The translations under genes were made by a program, and so were the position numbers. A DNA stretch of 64,000 bases from a virus. Positions 1 through 7,506 of the stretch are shown one piece after another. How positions within the stretch are numbered: the stretch's first letter is position 1; each line of letters opens with the position of its first letter. Under the pieces are notes generated by a model. It had not been told where the DNA came from and searched no databases. It worked only from the letters and a program-made list of their open reading frames with translations. The stretch covers positions 61,843 through 125,842 of IMG/VR virus record IMGVR_UViG_3300042503_000838; one strand, written 5' to 3'.

Positions 1-68
1 CCTACTCCTTCAGCCTTGAAAATCCTTGTTAACAGAATTCTAGCTCAAGCAACTTTTAAGTGCTACAG

Positions 69-395
69 TCAAGAACTTGCCGATGCAGCCAAGTTGTAAG
101 CCTGGTTGAAACCTGTCGGCAAGCGCATTTTGCTTTCAACTAAAGATGTGGGATTATTTTGCAACGCAAGGAAACGCTGGAACATGCTCCCAGGATCTTT
201 CTGTTCCGACTTGAATTTACTCAAGCGATCAAAGCCAACACTTGTGTATGTTGGCTGATCCTTGCCGCTCAGGTCACCGAAAGAATAGGGGAGATCGCCA
301 AAGGATGTGTAGCGTTCTCCCTTAAGCAGCTCAGATACTTCCCCAGGGGTGTAATCTGAACCTAGATAAGTTTGTCGGTTTTTGAGACTTGTCAT
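69..395 (-). CDS. Hypothetical protein at the 3' end of the virion block
   Basis: 108 aa, not recognised. Polar, with no membrane segment and no clear motif; the N-terminal half is rich in Ser, Gly, Asp and Tyr. Its ATG overlaps the stop of the upstream lysozyme-like gene (TAATG at 393-397), so it is translationally coupled to it and belongs to the same late operon. The 68 bases beyond its stop hold nothing I can identify. Confidence 0.65.
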   Translation of the reverse strand: MTSLKNRQTYLGSDYTPGEVSELLKGERYTSFGDLPYSFGDLSGKDQPTYTSVGFDRLSKFKSEQKDPGSMFQRFLALQNNPTSLVESKMRLPTGFNQAYNLAASASS

Positions 396-1090
396 TATTC
401 AAACATCCTCATGGCATCAAGTGGAGTCAAATTATATGGATTTGACGCCTTTAGGAGATCTTCCGGAGACATCGTTGCATTCGTGACGCCTGCACTGAGA
501 CTGTTCTTGAGAACATACCCAAGCAACGCATCGGCAAGTGAATTGCCTTTCTCTACTGCTTTTGCAGTTTCCGGTGATGGAGTTGAAGCAGGTGCGGTTG
601 GTTGTACATCCTGACCATAAACTTTCTGTAGTTCAGAAAGCTTTTTGACAGGCTGCCCGTAATAGCTTCTACCCGTTTCCGTTGGAAGAGATGCCCACTC
701 TGGAGCCAGGGCTGCTGATACACGAGGACTAAACCCTTCTTTTTCAAGGGTAGCCAAGCCACCAATTGGCATCAGGCGATTACGCATCGCACGTGTTGCC
801 GCGATGTCTTGGTTAGCAGCACTGAAGTCTTGAAGCCCTAAAGCACTGGCATGTGACTGCCAGCTTGGTGTCAAGAACTGATAAGCACCAGCAGCAGAGC
901 TTGCGTACCCACCGGTGTTAATTACCCTGTCGGGATGACGCTTTAGGTCTGGTGCCAAGCCACCGCCAAACATGACCCGATAAGAATCGGGACCACCCCT
1001 TTCGGTGCCTTCTGCAAAGCGAAGAACTCGCAGTGCATTCTGCACGCTTGGACTTTTGACTTTTTGTTCCAGTAGCTGGCGTTCGTTCAT
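395..1090 (-). CDS. Lambda-R-like lysozyme (GH104-type lytic enzyme), virion block
   Basis: 231 aa. Residues about 15-120 resemble the lambda R endolysin/lytic transglycosylase fold: FAEGTERGG (catalytic Glu candidate E27), then YRVMFGG, HPDRV, STGAGRYQ-like ASSAAGAYQFL, and WASLP near residue 138. These enzymes cleave the MurNAc-GlcNAc bond of peptidoglycan. A Pro/Ser-rich linker and a C-terminal extension of about 70 aa are not part of the lambda enzyme. Because it sits at the end of the virion gene block, and a separate two-domain endolysin occurs at 61035-62147, I infer a virion-borne wall-penetrating enzyme rather than the main lysis enzyme; the alternative is a second endolysin. Confidence 0.8.
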   Translation of the reverse strand: MNERQLLEQKVKSPSVQNALRVLRFAEGTERGGPDSYRVMFGGGLAPDLKRHPDRVINTGGYASSAAGAYQFLTPSWQSHASALGLQDFSAANQDIAATRAMRNRLMPIGGLATLEKEGFSPRVSAALAPEWASLPTETGRSYYGQPVKKLSELQKVYGQDVQPTAPASTPSPETAKAVEKGNSLADALLGYVLKNSLSAGVTNATMSPEDLLKASNPYNLTPLDAMRMFE

Positions 1091-1100
1091 AATGATGCTC

Positions 1101-1217
1101 TTATTCTCCTACCCAGTTTGAACTTGCTTTGAGACCAGGAATGAATACGGTTTGCAGCGAAAGGGCCGTAGCCAAATAGGTCAAAGTACGTTTAACAAAC
1201 TTAGGGCAGAGAATCAT
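1101..1217 (-). CDS. Possible 38-aa hydrophobic peptide before the lysozyme
   Basis: A short ORF (ATG at 1217, TAA at 1103) in the gap between two virion genes. The peptide has a basic N-terminus (KFVKR) followed by a hydrophobic stretch of about 18 residues, then a polar tail; this could be a single membrane segment. No Shine-Dalgarno is visible. It lies immediately upstream of the lysozyme-like gene, the place where a holin could sit, but nothing in the sequence proves this. The remaining bases of the 1091-1302 gap show nothing else. Confidence 0.35.
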   Translation of the reverse strand: MILCPKFVKRTLTYLATALSLQTVFIPGLKASSNWVGE

Positions 1218-1302
1218 GGTTTTAAAGCAACAACACTGGCCCCCGTAGATCAAAGATCTATGTCCAGTTGGCTGGGCTTACATGCCTTGCAATGCCAGAG
1301 AA

Positions 1303-2127
1303 TTACTTTTGAGTAGAAAAGATCGAGTCTTTAAACATTTCAAGAAGCTTTTGGGCTTCTGCACCCTTGGGATCAAACTTCGGAAGCTCAGACCCTACAG
1401 GCTGTAGGCCCGTTGCACCAGCATAAGAAGCACTTGGCATATCAGTGGGCATGCCGAGGGGAGCACTCTGTAAAGTTTGGCCTTGATTAAACCCTGCATA
1501 AGGTGCTGCAGAAGCACCTGCAAAAGAATTTGCAGGTAAAGGTGAGAGACCTAAACCTTGGGCAACCTTTGCAACACCATACGATTCTGGGGAAACGGGA
1601 GGTGTCGTACCAAGGGGGGAGCTGTTATCAAATGGGAAGTTCATGGGAGAGCCCATTTGACCCACCCCAAGAGTGCGTTGGATTGCATCGTAACCGGCTT
1701 GGCCAGGCTTAACTTTTGCTGCAAGTTTGGGATTGGCTTTTGCCCACATCTGCATCCCCATATCTTCTGCAGATTGCTCAGCGGCAGAACCAGGGCCAGC
1801 AGCAACTGCTTCTTTGCGAGCCTTTTCGTAACGCTGAAGTTCTGGGTCTTGTGCGGTCAGCTGGGCAACGCGAGATGCTTCTTGCTGATACGCACGCTCT
1901 GCAGCAGGATTAATGCCTGCACTAGGAATTGGCTTCTGGGCACTGCCGGGAACGTAGCGACCATACATGCCAGTTTTCTGCGCTTGCTGAGAAGGCTCCG
2001 TATAAGGAAGGCGCCCTTTTAACAGCTGACCACCTGCGTAACGCATTTCATTCCCCAAGCCTGCAAGCAATGGGTTTGTCAAAGGTGCAGGAAAAAACCG
2101 ATTAAGTAGATCAGACATTAACGCCAA
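1303..2127 (-). CDS. Hypothetical virion-block protein, Ala/Pro/Gly-rich
   Basis: 274 aa, not recognised. The N-terminus is followed by long low-complexity, Ala/Pro/Gly/Gln-rich segments with repeated YAG-type motifs and a short helical C-terminus (KLLEMFKDSIF). Such composition is common in the minor virion proteins of this block. It overlaps the 3' end of the upstream gene by 10 bp, which supports co-translation within the late operon. Structural role is inferred from position only. Confidence 0.7.
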   Translation of the reverse strand: MALMSDLLNRFFPAPLTNPLLAGLGNEMRYAGGQLLKGRLPYTEPSQQAQKTGMYGRYVPGSAQKPIPSAGINPAAERAYQQEASRVAQLTAQDPELQRYEKARKEAVAAGPGSAAEQSAEDMGMQMWAKANPKLAAKVKPGQAGYDAIQRTLGVGQMGSPMNFPFDNSSPLGTTPPVSPESYGVAKVAQGLGLSPLPANSFAGASAAPYAGFNQGQTLQSAPLGMPTDMPSASYAGATGLQPVGSELPKFDPKGAEAQKLLEMFKDSIFSTQK

Positions 2128-2618
2128 ACCTCATGTAAATAAATACGGGTGCCTACGGAAACATCGGCAGGTCCAGGTAAAGCCTGGATAAATTCTGCGC
2201 CAGAGCGTTCGTAGCGATAACGAGCCTGGAACGGATCTTTATAGTTGGGCACATAAAGAATCTGCGCCAACCTATTGGTTTCGTAGAGATAGATCTCATC
2301 CCAAACCTTTAACGCTTCTTTGGCATTGCTGGAGCGAATCGTACGATCCACGTCACCCGCAATACTTTCGAGACGTGTAGAGGGCGAAGTTGCTACTTCT
2401 GTTTTCTTTTCAGCTGTGTCGCAACGACCAAGTTGAATAGAAATTTTATCGTAGAAGTAAGAGTCCGGAATGGTGTTCATCGCCTCTTCCAGACGAGCGT
2501 AGTCACCCGCCGGAACAGATACGGTGAAATACCCCAAATGGTACCTGACTTTGCTTTTATCGAAATCCGATAATTGCACTTCTACTTCCCTTTGTTCTTC
2601 AATTATAAATGCATACAA
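2118..2618 (-). CDS. Hypothetical protein, probable tail/virion component
   Basis: 166 aa, mixed alpha/beta composition without membrane segments or repeats. The C-terminal part (QARYRYERSGAEFIQ, then GTRIYLHEVWR) looks like a folded beta domain. It abuts the permuted M23-like gene upstream (stop of that gene at 2619) and overlaps the next gene by 10 bp. Not recognised; a tail or connector function is only an inference from its place among virion genes. Confidence 0.7.
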   Translation of the reverse strand: MYAFIIEEQREVEVQLSDFDKSKVRYHLGYFTVSVPAGDYARLEEAMNTIPDSYFYDKISIQLGRCDTAEKKTEVATSPSTRLESIAGDVDRTIRSSNAKEALKVWDEIYLYETNRLAQILYVPNYKDPFQARYRYERSGAEFIQALPGPADVSVGTRIYLHEVWR

Positions 2619-3317
2619 TCACGCAAACTGATCTAAGATGCTTGCATCAATTGTGTAACCTTCATATGGATCAAACGTGCTTGCTTTGCGTTTGGTGGCG
2701 CCAGTGAGGAGGTCACCTAGTGTCTGTCCTAGTAATTGCTCAGCAAGATTCTGTTTCTTTTCTTCAGGTTTCTGCTCCACTGAAAATAAAGATTTAAGCA
2801 TCTCAAGCGCCGCATCACTGGAGGGTGTGCTTGCCGTTGGCTTGGGTGCGGTAGAACGTGCACCTGCAGCTTGTTGTCCCAGGTCTTTTAAATGACCAAC
2901 ACCAATCTCGTACCGTTGATCAGGCGTAATAAAAGTACCGAGATTGCCGTAGCCCCCTTGGTTCTGCTTGGGTGCATACGTTCCGCCATCAGAGACGTAC
3001 TTAAGCTGTGTCCCCTCAGGTCCAGCAAGATCCCAACCTTGGTGAAAAGTAGATGCCCCTGCCGTTGGCTGAGCCCTTGGTCCATACTTGGAGGTGAGCG
3101 TCAAACCAGCAGCGGGATTTAAATCTAATTGTCCTTGTTGATTTGCAGTGATTAAAGGGATTTCTTTTTCGCCTACACGAAATCCTGTCAAGCGACTCTT
3201 GATGGTGCCAGGGTCAATGTACTTGTTAGATGCCAAGTCTTTGACATAGAAGTGCCCATGGGGACCAGTCGAGGTCCCAGTGGAACCAATTGTTCCAAAG
3301 TAATATTTTTGGCCCAT
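2619..3317 (-). CDS. M23 (LytM-like) peptidase domain in circularly permuted order
   Basis: 232 aa. M23 metallopeptidases normally run YGxR, HxGxD, GHL, then STGPHxHFEV and IDP. Here the protein begins with the family's C-terminal signature (GSTGTSTGPHGHFYV, H20/H22, IDPG near 34-37) and only later carries the N-terminal signature (YGPR at 78-81, HQGWD with H92 and D96, GGYGN at 121-125, VGHL at 140-143). All zinc-ligand motifs are present but in permuted order. Family knowledge: these enzymes cut peptidoglycan cross-bridges. I infer a virion or tail-tip wall hydrolase, possibly enzymatically inactive. The C-terminal 70 aa are coiled-coil-like and unrecognised. Confidence 0.7.
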   Translation of the reverse strand: MGQKYYFGTIGSTGTSTGPHGHFYVKDLASNKYIDPGTIKSRLTGFRVGEKEIPLITANQQGQLDLNPAAGLTLTSKYGPRAQPTAGASTFHQGWDLAGPEGTQLKYVSDGGTYAPKQNQGGYGNLGTFITPDQRYEIGVGHLKDLGQQAAGARSTAPKPTASTPSSDAALEMLKSLFSVEQKPEEKKQNLAEQLLGQTLGDLLTGATKRKASTFDPYEGYTIDASILDQFA

Positions 3318-3340
3318 ATCAACTAAGCATTGTATTCATT

Positions 3341-3370
3341 TTAAAATAAAAACCCCTGGTTTCCCAGGGG
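3341..3370 (-). terminator. Rho-independent terminator after the HhH gene
   Basis: On the minus strand a 7-bp stem CCCCTGG/CCAGGGG with a 4-nt loop (353-370) is followed by TTTTTATTTT. It lies between the HhH gene (stop at 3384) and the M23-like gene, so it should cut or attenuate late transcription at this point. Confidence 0.8.
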
Positions 3371-3383
3371 CCTACTTTGTTTA

Positions 3384-3794
3384 TCAAACTCGAATCAGAT
3401 CAGCCGCAAGAACTGCTCCCCAGTCCACTCTTTTAATCTGTTTGAGTTGCTCCAAGTTATTGAATCGCTCACCCGATAAAGACATCTGTAGATCCTTGAT
3501 TTCTCGGGCAGTTTTAAGACCGATACCCTTGATATGATCAGCGATCATTTGGGCGGTAGCGGAATTAATATTCAAACGATTATCAGGAGGAAAAGCACGG
3601 GGCTCTTCTTTTGCGGCTTTATCTTTTACCTGAAGAGTTTGTACCGTTTTAGTGGCTGTCTCATCAGGCAGCAACTCGCTTTTGTAGGCGGTGTAAAGGC
3701 GTCCGTCCTGGTCTTCAACCATGAACCAATCACCATTATCGAACTCACTTACAACTTTGACGCGAGCGCCTGTTTTTCTGTGCTGATACAACAT
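3384..3794 (-). CDS. SH3-like plus helix-hairpin-helix (ComEA-like) protein
   Basis: 136 aa. The first 45 residues look like a small beta-barrel of SH3/KOW type (GARVKVVSEFDNGDWFMVED). Residues about 75-130 carry a helix-hairpin-helix DNA-binding repeat of the ComEA type: LNINSATAQMIADHIKGIG, then KTAREI. HhH domains bind duplex DNA without sequence specificity. In the middle of the virion block this suggests a packaged or head-interior DNA-binding protein; that role is inferred. Its start codon lies just behind an 8-bp hairpin that could affect translation. Confidence 0.7.
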   Translation of the reverse strand: MLYQHRKTGARVKVVSEFDNGDWFMVEDQDGRLYTAYKSELLPDETATKTVQTLQVKDKAAKEEPRAFPPDNRLNINSATAQMIADHIKGIGLKTAREIKDLQMSLSGERFNNLEQLKQIKRVDWGAVLAADLIRV

Positions 3795-3795
3795 A

Positions 3796-3822
3796 AGGAC
3801 CAGGGAGTTAATCTCTGGTCCT
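3796..3822 (-). promoter_or_regulatory. 8-bp hairpin just upstream of the HhH gene start
   Basis: AGGACCAG (796-803) and CTGGTCCT (815-822) form a perfect 8-bp stem with an 11-nt loop. It lies between the decoration-like gene and the ATG at 3794. There is no T-run, so it is a poor terminator; it may be an RNA-processing or translation-control element, or stabilise the 3' end of the abundant capsid messages. Confidence 0.5.
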
Positions 3823-3834
3823 AGTTTACCCTAA

Positions 3835-4638
3835 TCAGCTGACAGTGCGACCGGTCAGGTAGCCGTCGATGTCTTCGTAACCAGGGGCTTCATCGGGCTG
3901 GATGTAGCACACTTCCACAACCAGGTAACCGGTGCGGCCTGCGCTTGCATCACCACTGGAGATGTAGAAGCCACCGGAAGTGGTGGTGCTGTTGGCGGTT
4001 TCCTTAGCAAACACCCGAAGGGTGGTAGCAGCAGTAGCAGCGTAGTTAACAGTACCAGGAGCAACGCCAGTGGCGCCGGTGATGGTCAGGAAGGGGTTGG
4101 TGCCATAACCAGCGGTGCCACCAGCGAAGTAGATTTCGCCAGCCTGGGTGCCGGAAACGGTGGAGGTCAGGTTGGCCTGAATAACACCTTCGCCCACGCC
4201 AGAAGCGGCGGTGGGGTTGTTGGAGCTCACGCGACCGAACGAGATCACGTTACCGGTAGCGGCATACACACCAGAGGCCACGCGGCCATCACCCCAGCCA
4301 GAGGCCACGGAGATAGCAGTACGGTACACGTAAGCAGGCAGGGTGCTGTTACCAGAGATCACCATGCCGGTGATGTCGGTACGGGTGTCGTCATTCCGGT
4401 AGGGGGAAGGAACGATCACGCTTGCCGAAGCAACAGGACCAGAGCCAGAGGTAGCAGTAACTGCTACATAACCACGTTGCTGGAAGTAGCGGTAGCCAGG
4501 GAGAGCCAGCACCGAAGTGGGGCCACCATTCGAGCCATCAACGCTGCCAGAATAATCGGCGTCAATGTTCTTATACCAGCCGTTCAGGGGCTCAGCCCAG
4601 TTGCCGGGATAGATTTTCTTAGCGGACAAATAGGTCAT
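3835..4638 (-). CDS. Probable capsid decoration or major virion structural protein
   Basis: 267 aa, rich in Gly, Ser, Thr, Ala and Val, with alternating hydrophobic/polar patterns that predict a beta-rich fold and almost no charged residues. It follows the capsid gene directly (34 bp apart) with a reasonable AGGAA Shine-Dalgarno, and shares its strongly biased codon use (mostly C-ending), which implies high expression. Both facts fit a head decoration protein or another abundant virion protein; the family is not recognised. Confidence 0.7.
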   Translation of the reverse strand: MTYLSAKKIYPGNWAEPLNGWYKNIDADYSGSVDGSNGGPTSVLALPGYRYFQQRGYVAVTATSGSGPVASASVIVPSPYRNDDTRTDITGMVISGNSTLPAYVYRTAISVASGWGDGRVASGVYAATGNVISFGRVSSNNPTAASGVGEGVIQANLTSTVSGTQAGEIYFAGGTAGYGTNPFLTITGATGVAPGTVNYAATAATTLRVFAKETANSTTTSGGFYISSGDASAGRTGYLVVEVCYIQPDEAPGYEDIDGYLTGRTVS

Positions 4639-4672
4639 TTATTTTTCCTGTAGTTTAGTTATTGTTTATTGA

Positions 4673-5839
4673 TCAGATGGTGCCGTCATCTTGCACATAG
4701 CTGAACGCGGTGGTCACAAAGTCCTTGTTCAGGATTTCGAAACCGGCGTACAGTTGCCAAATTAAGATAATAAAACGGCTGAAGTCATCGTTGTTGTTGA
4801 TGAGCACCTGAGCGTTCGGGCCACCGATACCCACGCCAATGGCTTGAGGACCGAAGAAATAACCCTGGGCCACTTCCTTGGAAGCGTAGGTACCACCGGT
4901 GCCGTTGAAAGAAGTGTTGATGCTCTTGGTCGGGAAGTTGGTCGACTCGAAGAACTTGACACCTTCAAACTGCACGCCGGTAGGCATGACAGGTTCACCG
5001 GCCAGGAAGTAAGCTTGACCAGCCTGGGGACCTTGGAAGAAGCTGGCGTTGTTAGGCATCATGGGGTTGCCCATGTACATGCCTTGGCCAGGATTACCAG
5101 CGTAACGAGCGATCTCACGGAAGTCGGGATCACGACGCAGGTGCATCATGAAGGTAGGATCGCAGATGCAGCGATACAGACCATCAGCGTAAGTAGGAAC
5201 GTTGCGCTTGCGCAGGTCCTTAACAACGGTCAGCAGGTCGGTACGCACCTGGAACTGTTGAACTTCGTTGTCGTACTCGGTAGAGGTGTAGGCAATACGG
5301 CCAGAAGCGTCCTTGACCTTGCCACCGGGGAAGTAGTAACCACCTTGGGTAGTGCCAGCAGCACCGTTAGCTTCAGCTTTGGCGAGTTCATCAATGAACA
5401 CGCGGTCGCGCCAACGACGGTAGTCATCCAGCAGCGTCAGGCTACCGATGGACTGGTGGAACATGTTGAGGTTGCCAGTGTCCAGCAGCAGGCGCTGAGC
5501 AGTGACCAGGGTCTCACGGGCAATCTTGAAGGTCGAAGGCTGGGTAGGATCACCCGGGTCTGCAGGACCGGTGTATTCCTTAAGCACCACCAGGACTTTC
5601 TCCTTGGTGATGTTACGGCTGTTAGCGGTACCGATGGTTTGGTCGGCAATACGCTCACGGCTGTCCTTAGTACCAGGGGTACCCCAGAACTTATAGCGGT
5701 CTAACTGAACGGTTTGACCGGGTTGGCGGGTGAAGTCGTGGACAACCACAGGCTCCACTGCCATCTCGGCAATGTAGGCAGGGTGGGGACGGTAAAGTTC
5801 CGCACCAAGGATCTTTGGAAAGTCGGTATCAAGAAACAC
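4673..5839 (-). CDS. Major capsid protein
   Basis: 388 aa. Identified by position (after portal and scaffold, before a decoration-like gene), by size, by strong codon bias and by a capsid-like layout: an N-terminal arm with PGQTVQLDRYKFWG, a long central helix region (LLLDTGNLNMFHQSIGSLTLLDDYRRW), a P-domain-like stretch with FMMHLRRDPDFREIARY, and a C-terminal beta-rich part ending VTTAFSYVQDDG. HK97-type fold is expected from family knowledge but not shown here. The start is GTG, chosen because of a perfect GGAGG 8-9 bases upstream. An 861-nt open frame on the other strand is an antisense artefact of codon bias. Confidence 0.85.
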   Translation of the reverse strand: MFLDTDFPKILGAELYRPHPAYIAEMAVEPVVVHDFTRQPGQTVQLDRYKFWGTPGTKDSRERIADQTIGTANSRNITKEKVLVVLKEYTGPADPGDPTQPSTFKIARETLVTAQRLLLDTGNLNMFHQSIGSLTLLDDYRRWRDRVFIDELAKAEANGAAGTTQGGYYFPGGKVKDASGRIAYTSTEYDNEVQQFQVRTDLLTVVKDLRKRNVPTYADGLYRCICDPTFMMHLRRDPDFREIARYAGNPGQGMYMGNPMMPNNASFFQGPQAGQAYFLAGEPVMPTGVQFEGVKFFESTNFPTKSINTSFNGTGGTYASKEVAQGYFFGPQAIGVGIGGPNAQVLINNNDDFSRFIILIWQLYAGFEILNKDFVTTAFSYVQDDGTI

Positions 5840-5945
5840 TTTGTTTTATCCTCCAATATCGCAGGAAGTGTTTTATCGGGTAAAAGATTCAGACATCAGT
5901 GTGTCTTATCTAACACAAATTTTAGCAGTTGGTAATTTAAAAAAA

Positions 5946-6527
5946 TTACATGTACTGCATTGTAGGCGTTTTGTAACGCGCACCAGCGGAATTGCTGGAA
6001 CCATAGGACTCAGGATCAACTGGCCCGCTTTGCTGGAAACCGGGTACACCCATAGATGCAGGGATGGCACCAAGTGCAACACCACCTAAACCAGCAATGG
6101 CCCCACCAGCAGGAACTAGACCGGCAGCAAGGCCACCACTAATATTCCGTTGTACGTTCTGGGTGGGGAAAGGAAGTGCAGCTGACATCCCAGCGACAGG
6201 ATTACCAAAAAGACGCGTGTCTACTGCATCTACGACATCAGCAGCAACATTAGCTGCTCCACGACGCAATCCTTTTTCCGGAAGATCACGTGCAACATCG
6301 CCAAGTTTATTGCCTAGTTTAGTTGTTTGCTTTTGTGCTGCAGCAACCAAAGCTGGATTGTATTTACCAGCGAGGGCACGTGCTCCGAGTAAACCAGCCG
6401 CCCCACCCAATGCGCCGGCACCAGCAGCAAGAGCAGTAGTGCCGGGATCTTCGCCTTGAGAAAGGGCGTACCCACCCGTGGCTAAGCCAGCTGCAGCAGG
6501 TACACCTAATTTAAGGAGTGGACGCAT
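5946..6527 (-). CDS. Glycine-zipper membrane-active virion protein
   Basis: 193 aa with two long Gly/Ala-rich hydrophobic segments (residues about 8-50, including GAGALGGAAGLLGARAL, and about 130-165, including GGLAAGLVPAGGAIAGLGG). Glycine-zipper helices of this kind insert in or cross membranes; in podovirus-like phages such proteins are ejected with the DNA. It lies between scaffold and capsid genes. Function as an internal or ejection protein is inferred; the family is not recognised. Confidence 0.7.
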   Translation of the reverse strand: MRPLLKLGVPAAAGLATGGYALSQGEDPGTTALAAGAGALGGAAGLLGARALAGKYNPALVAAAQKQTTKLGNKLGDVARDLPEKGLRRGAANVAADVVDAVDTRLFGNPVAGMSAALPFPTQNVQRNISGGLAAGLVPAGGAIAGLGGVALGAIPASMGVPGFQQSGPVDPESYGSSNSAGARYKTPTMQYM

Positions 6528-6531
6528 CGCC

Positions 6532-7506
6532 TCACTCCATCACAAACAGTTTGTTTGCAACAACTTGAGGCTGAGCCTGGTTCAGGAGACGCCAAGCATT
6601 CTGGGGATCACGGGCCATTTGCTCACCGAAAGAACCCCAGAAGTTTTCAGGAGCTTGGGGAGCGGCAGCAGCAGGAGGTGCAGGGAACTGACCAAGTTGG
6701 GGTTGTTCCAGGGCCTGGGTCGGATACCCACGAGTCTCTAATTGAGCTTCGTTTTCGTACACAGGATACGGACCTTCGGGACCAAAAAACTTCAGCGTGT
6801 AATCGCTGAGCACATCGGGGTTGGTCAGGATCTCGTTGTACGCCAGGTTTTCCTGGTGCTCGTTGACCGCAAAGTTAGCGTAACCGGTCAGTGCATCAGC
6901 GGCGCGGTTTCCCCACGCGACGGCGCTGTCCAGCATCCCTTCCAGATTCAGGGCGTAGTTGTTCAGCAGAGCCGGAGCTTCCACCCCGTACGCGTCGATT
7001 ACCATCCGGCTTTCCTGGCTCAGCCCCAGGTAATCCGCGATCTCCGCCAAGGACGGACTGGAGGAGGTTTGGGAATAGTTGGGCGAGGATTCCTGGCTGA
7101 GATACGAGGTCGGCGCTACCGATTGTTGCGTATTGGGGCCGCTGATCTGGCCGTAATTGGCTGGGGTATACGCTGTCGGCGCCTGCGAGGGTGCTCCCTG
7201 GAACGGGGATTGAACTGGAGCGCTCAGCAGGTTCACCACCTTGTTGAACGCCGATTCCCATGGGTTCCCCGTCGATTCCGCCGGTTGGGATTGGGGGGCG
7301 TACTGCGTAGGGGCTGATTGGTAGCTGGGGATCGCCTGAGGTACCGCTTGGGGGTAGCTGGTACCCACCTGATAAGCCACTGGAGCCGCCTGGTAGCTGG
7401 CCGGAGTTGCCTGAGGAGCCGGAGCTGCCATCACGTAACTGCTCGGAGCGACGGCCGCTGGTGCTTGGCTCGTCTGTGGGATCGATTGGACGGTAGCGTC
7501 CTGCAT
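6532..7506 (-). CDS. Scaffold-like protein; 5' part overlaps the portal gene
   Basis: 324 aa. The first ~150 residues are Pro/Ala/Gln/Tyr/Ser-rich and disordered; the rest is helical (LAEIADYLGLSQESRMVIDAYG, LNLEGMLDSAVAWGNRAADAL). Size, disorder and position between portal and capsid match a head-assembly scaffold. The start is well supported: AAGGAG lies 7-10 bases before the ATG at 7506. That start sits inside the portal frame, shifted by one base, and the two frames stay open together for 611 bp (6896-7506). Alternative: a virion protein replacing a scaffold. Confidence 0.75.
   Translation of the reverse strand: MQDATVQSIPQTSQAPAAVAPSSYVMAAPAPQATPASYQAAPVAYQVGTSYPQAVPQAIPSYQSAPTQYAPQSQPAESTGNPWESAFNKVVNLLSAPVQSPFQGAPSQAPTAYTPANYGQISGPNTQQSVAPTSYLSQESSPNYSQTSSSPSLAEIADYLGLSQESRMVIDAYGVEAPALLNNYALNLEGMLDSAVAWGNRAADALTGYANFAVNEHQENLAYNEILTNPDVLSDYTLKFFGPEGPYPVYENEAQLETRGYPTQALEQPQLGQFPAPPAAAAPQAPENFWGSFGEQMARDPQNAWRLLNQAQPQVVANKLFVME

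Noticed and set aside
4844-5704. 286-codon open frame on the plus strand opposite the capsid gene
   Set aside because: Its length comes from the strong C-ending codon bias of the capsid gene; composition is unlike a protein and it has no start signal or neighbours in that direction.
6742-7317. 191-codon plus-strand frame opposite the portal/scaffold overlap
   Set aside because: A third open frame in the GC-rich overlap, Arg/Gly-rich and without start signal; explained by composition.
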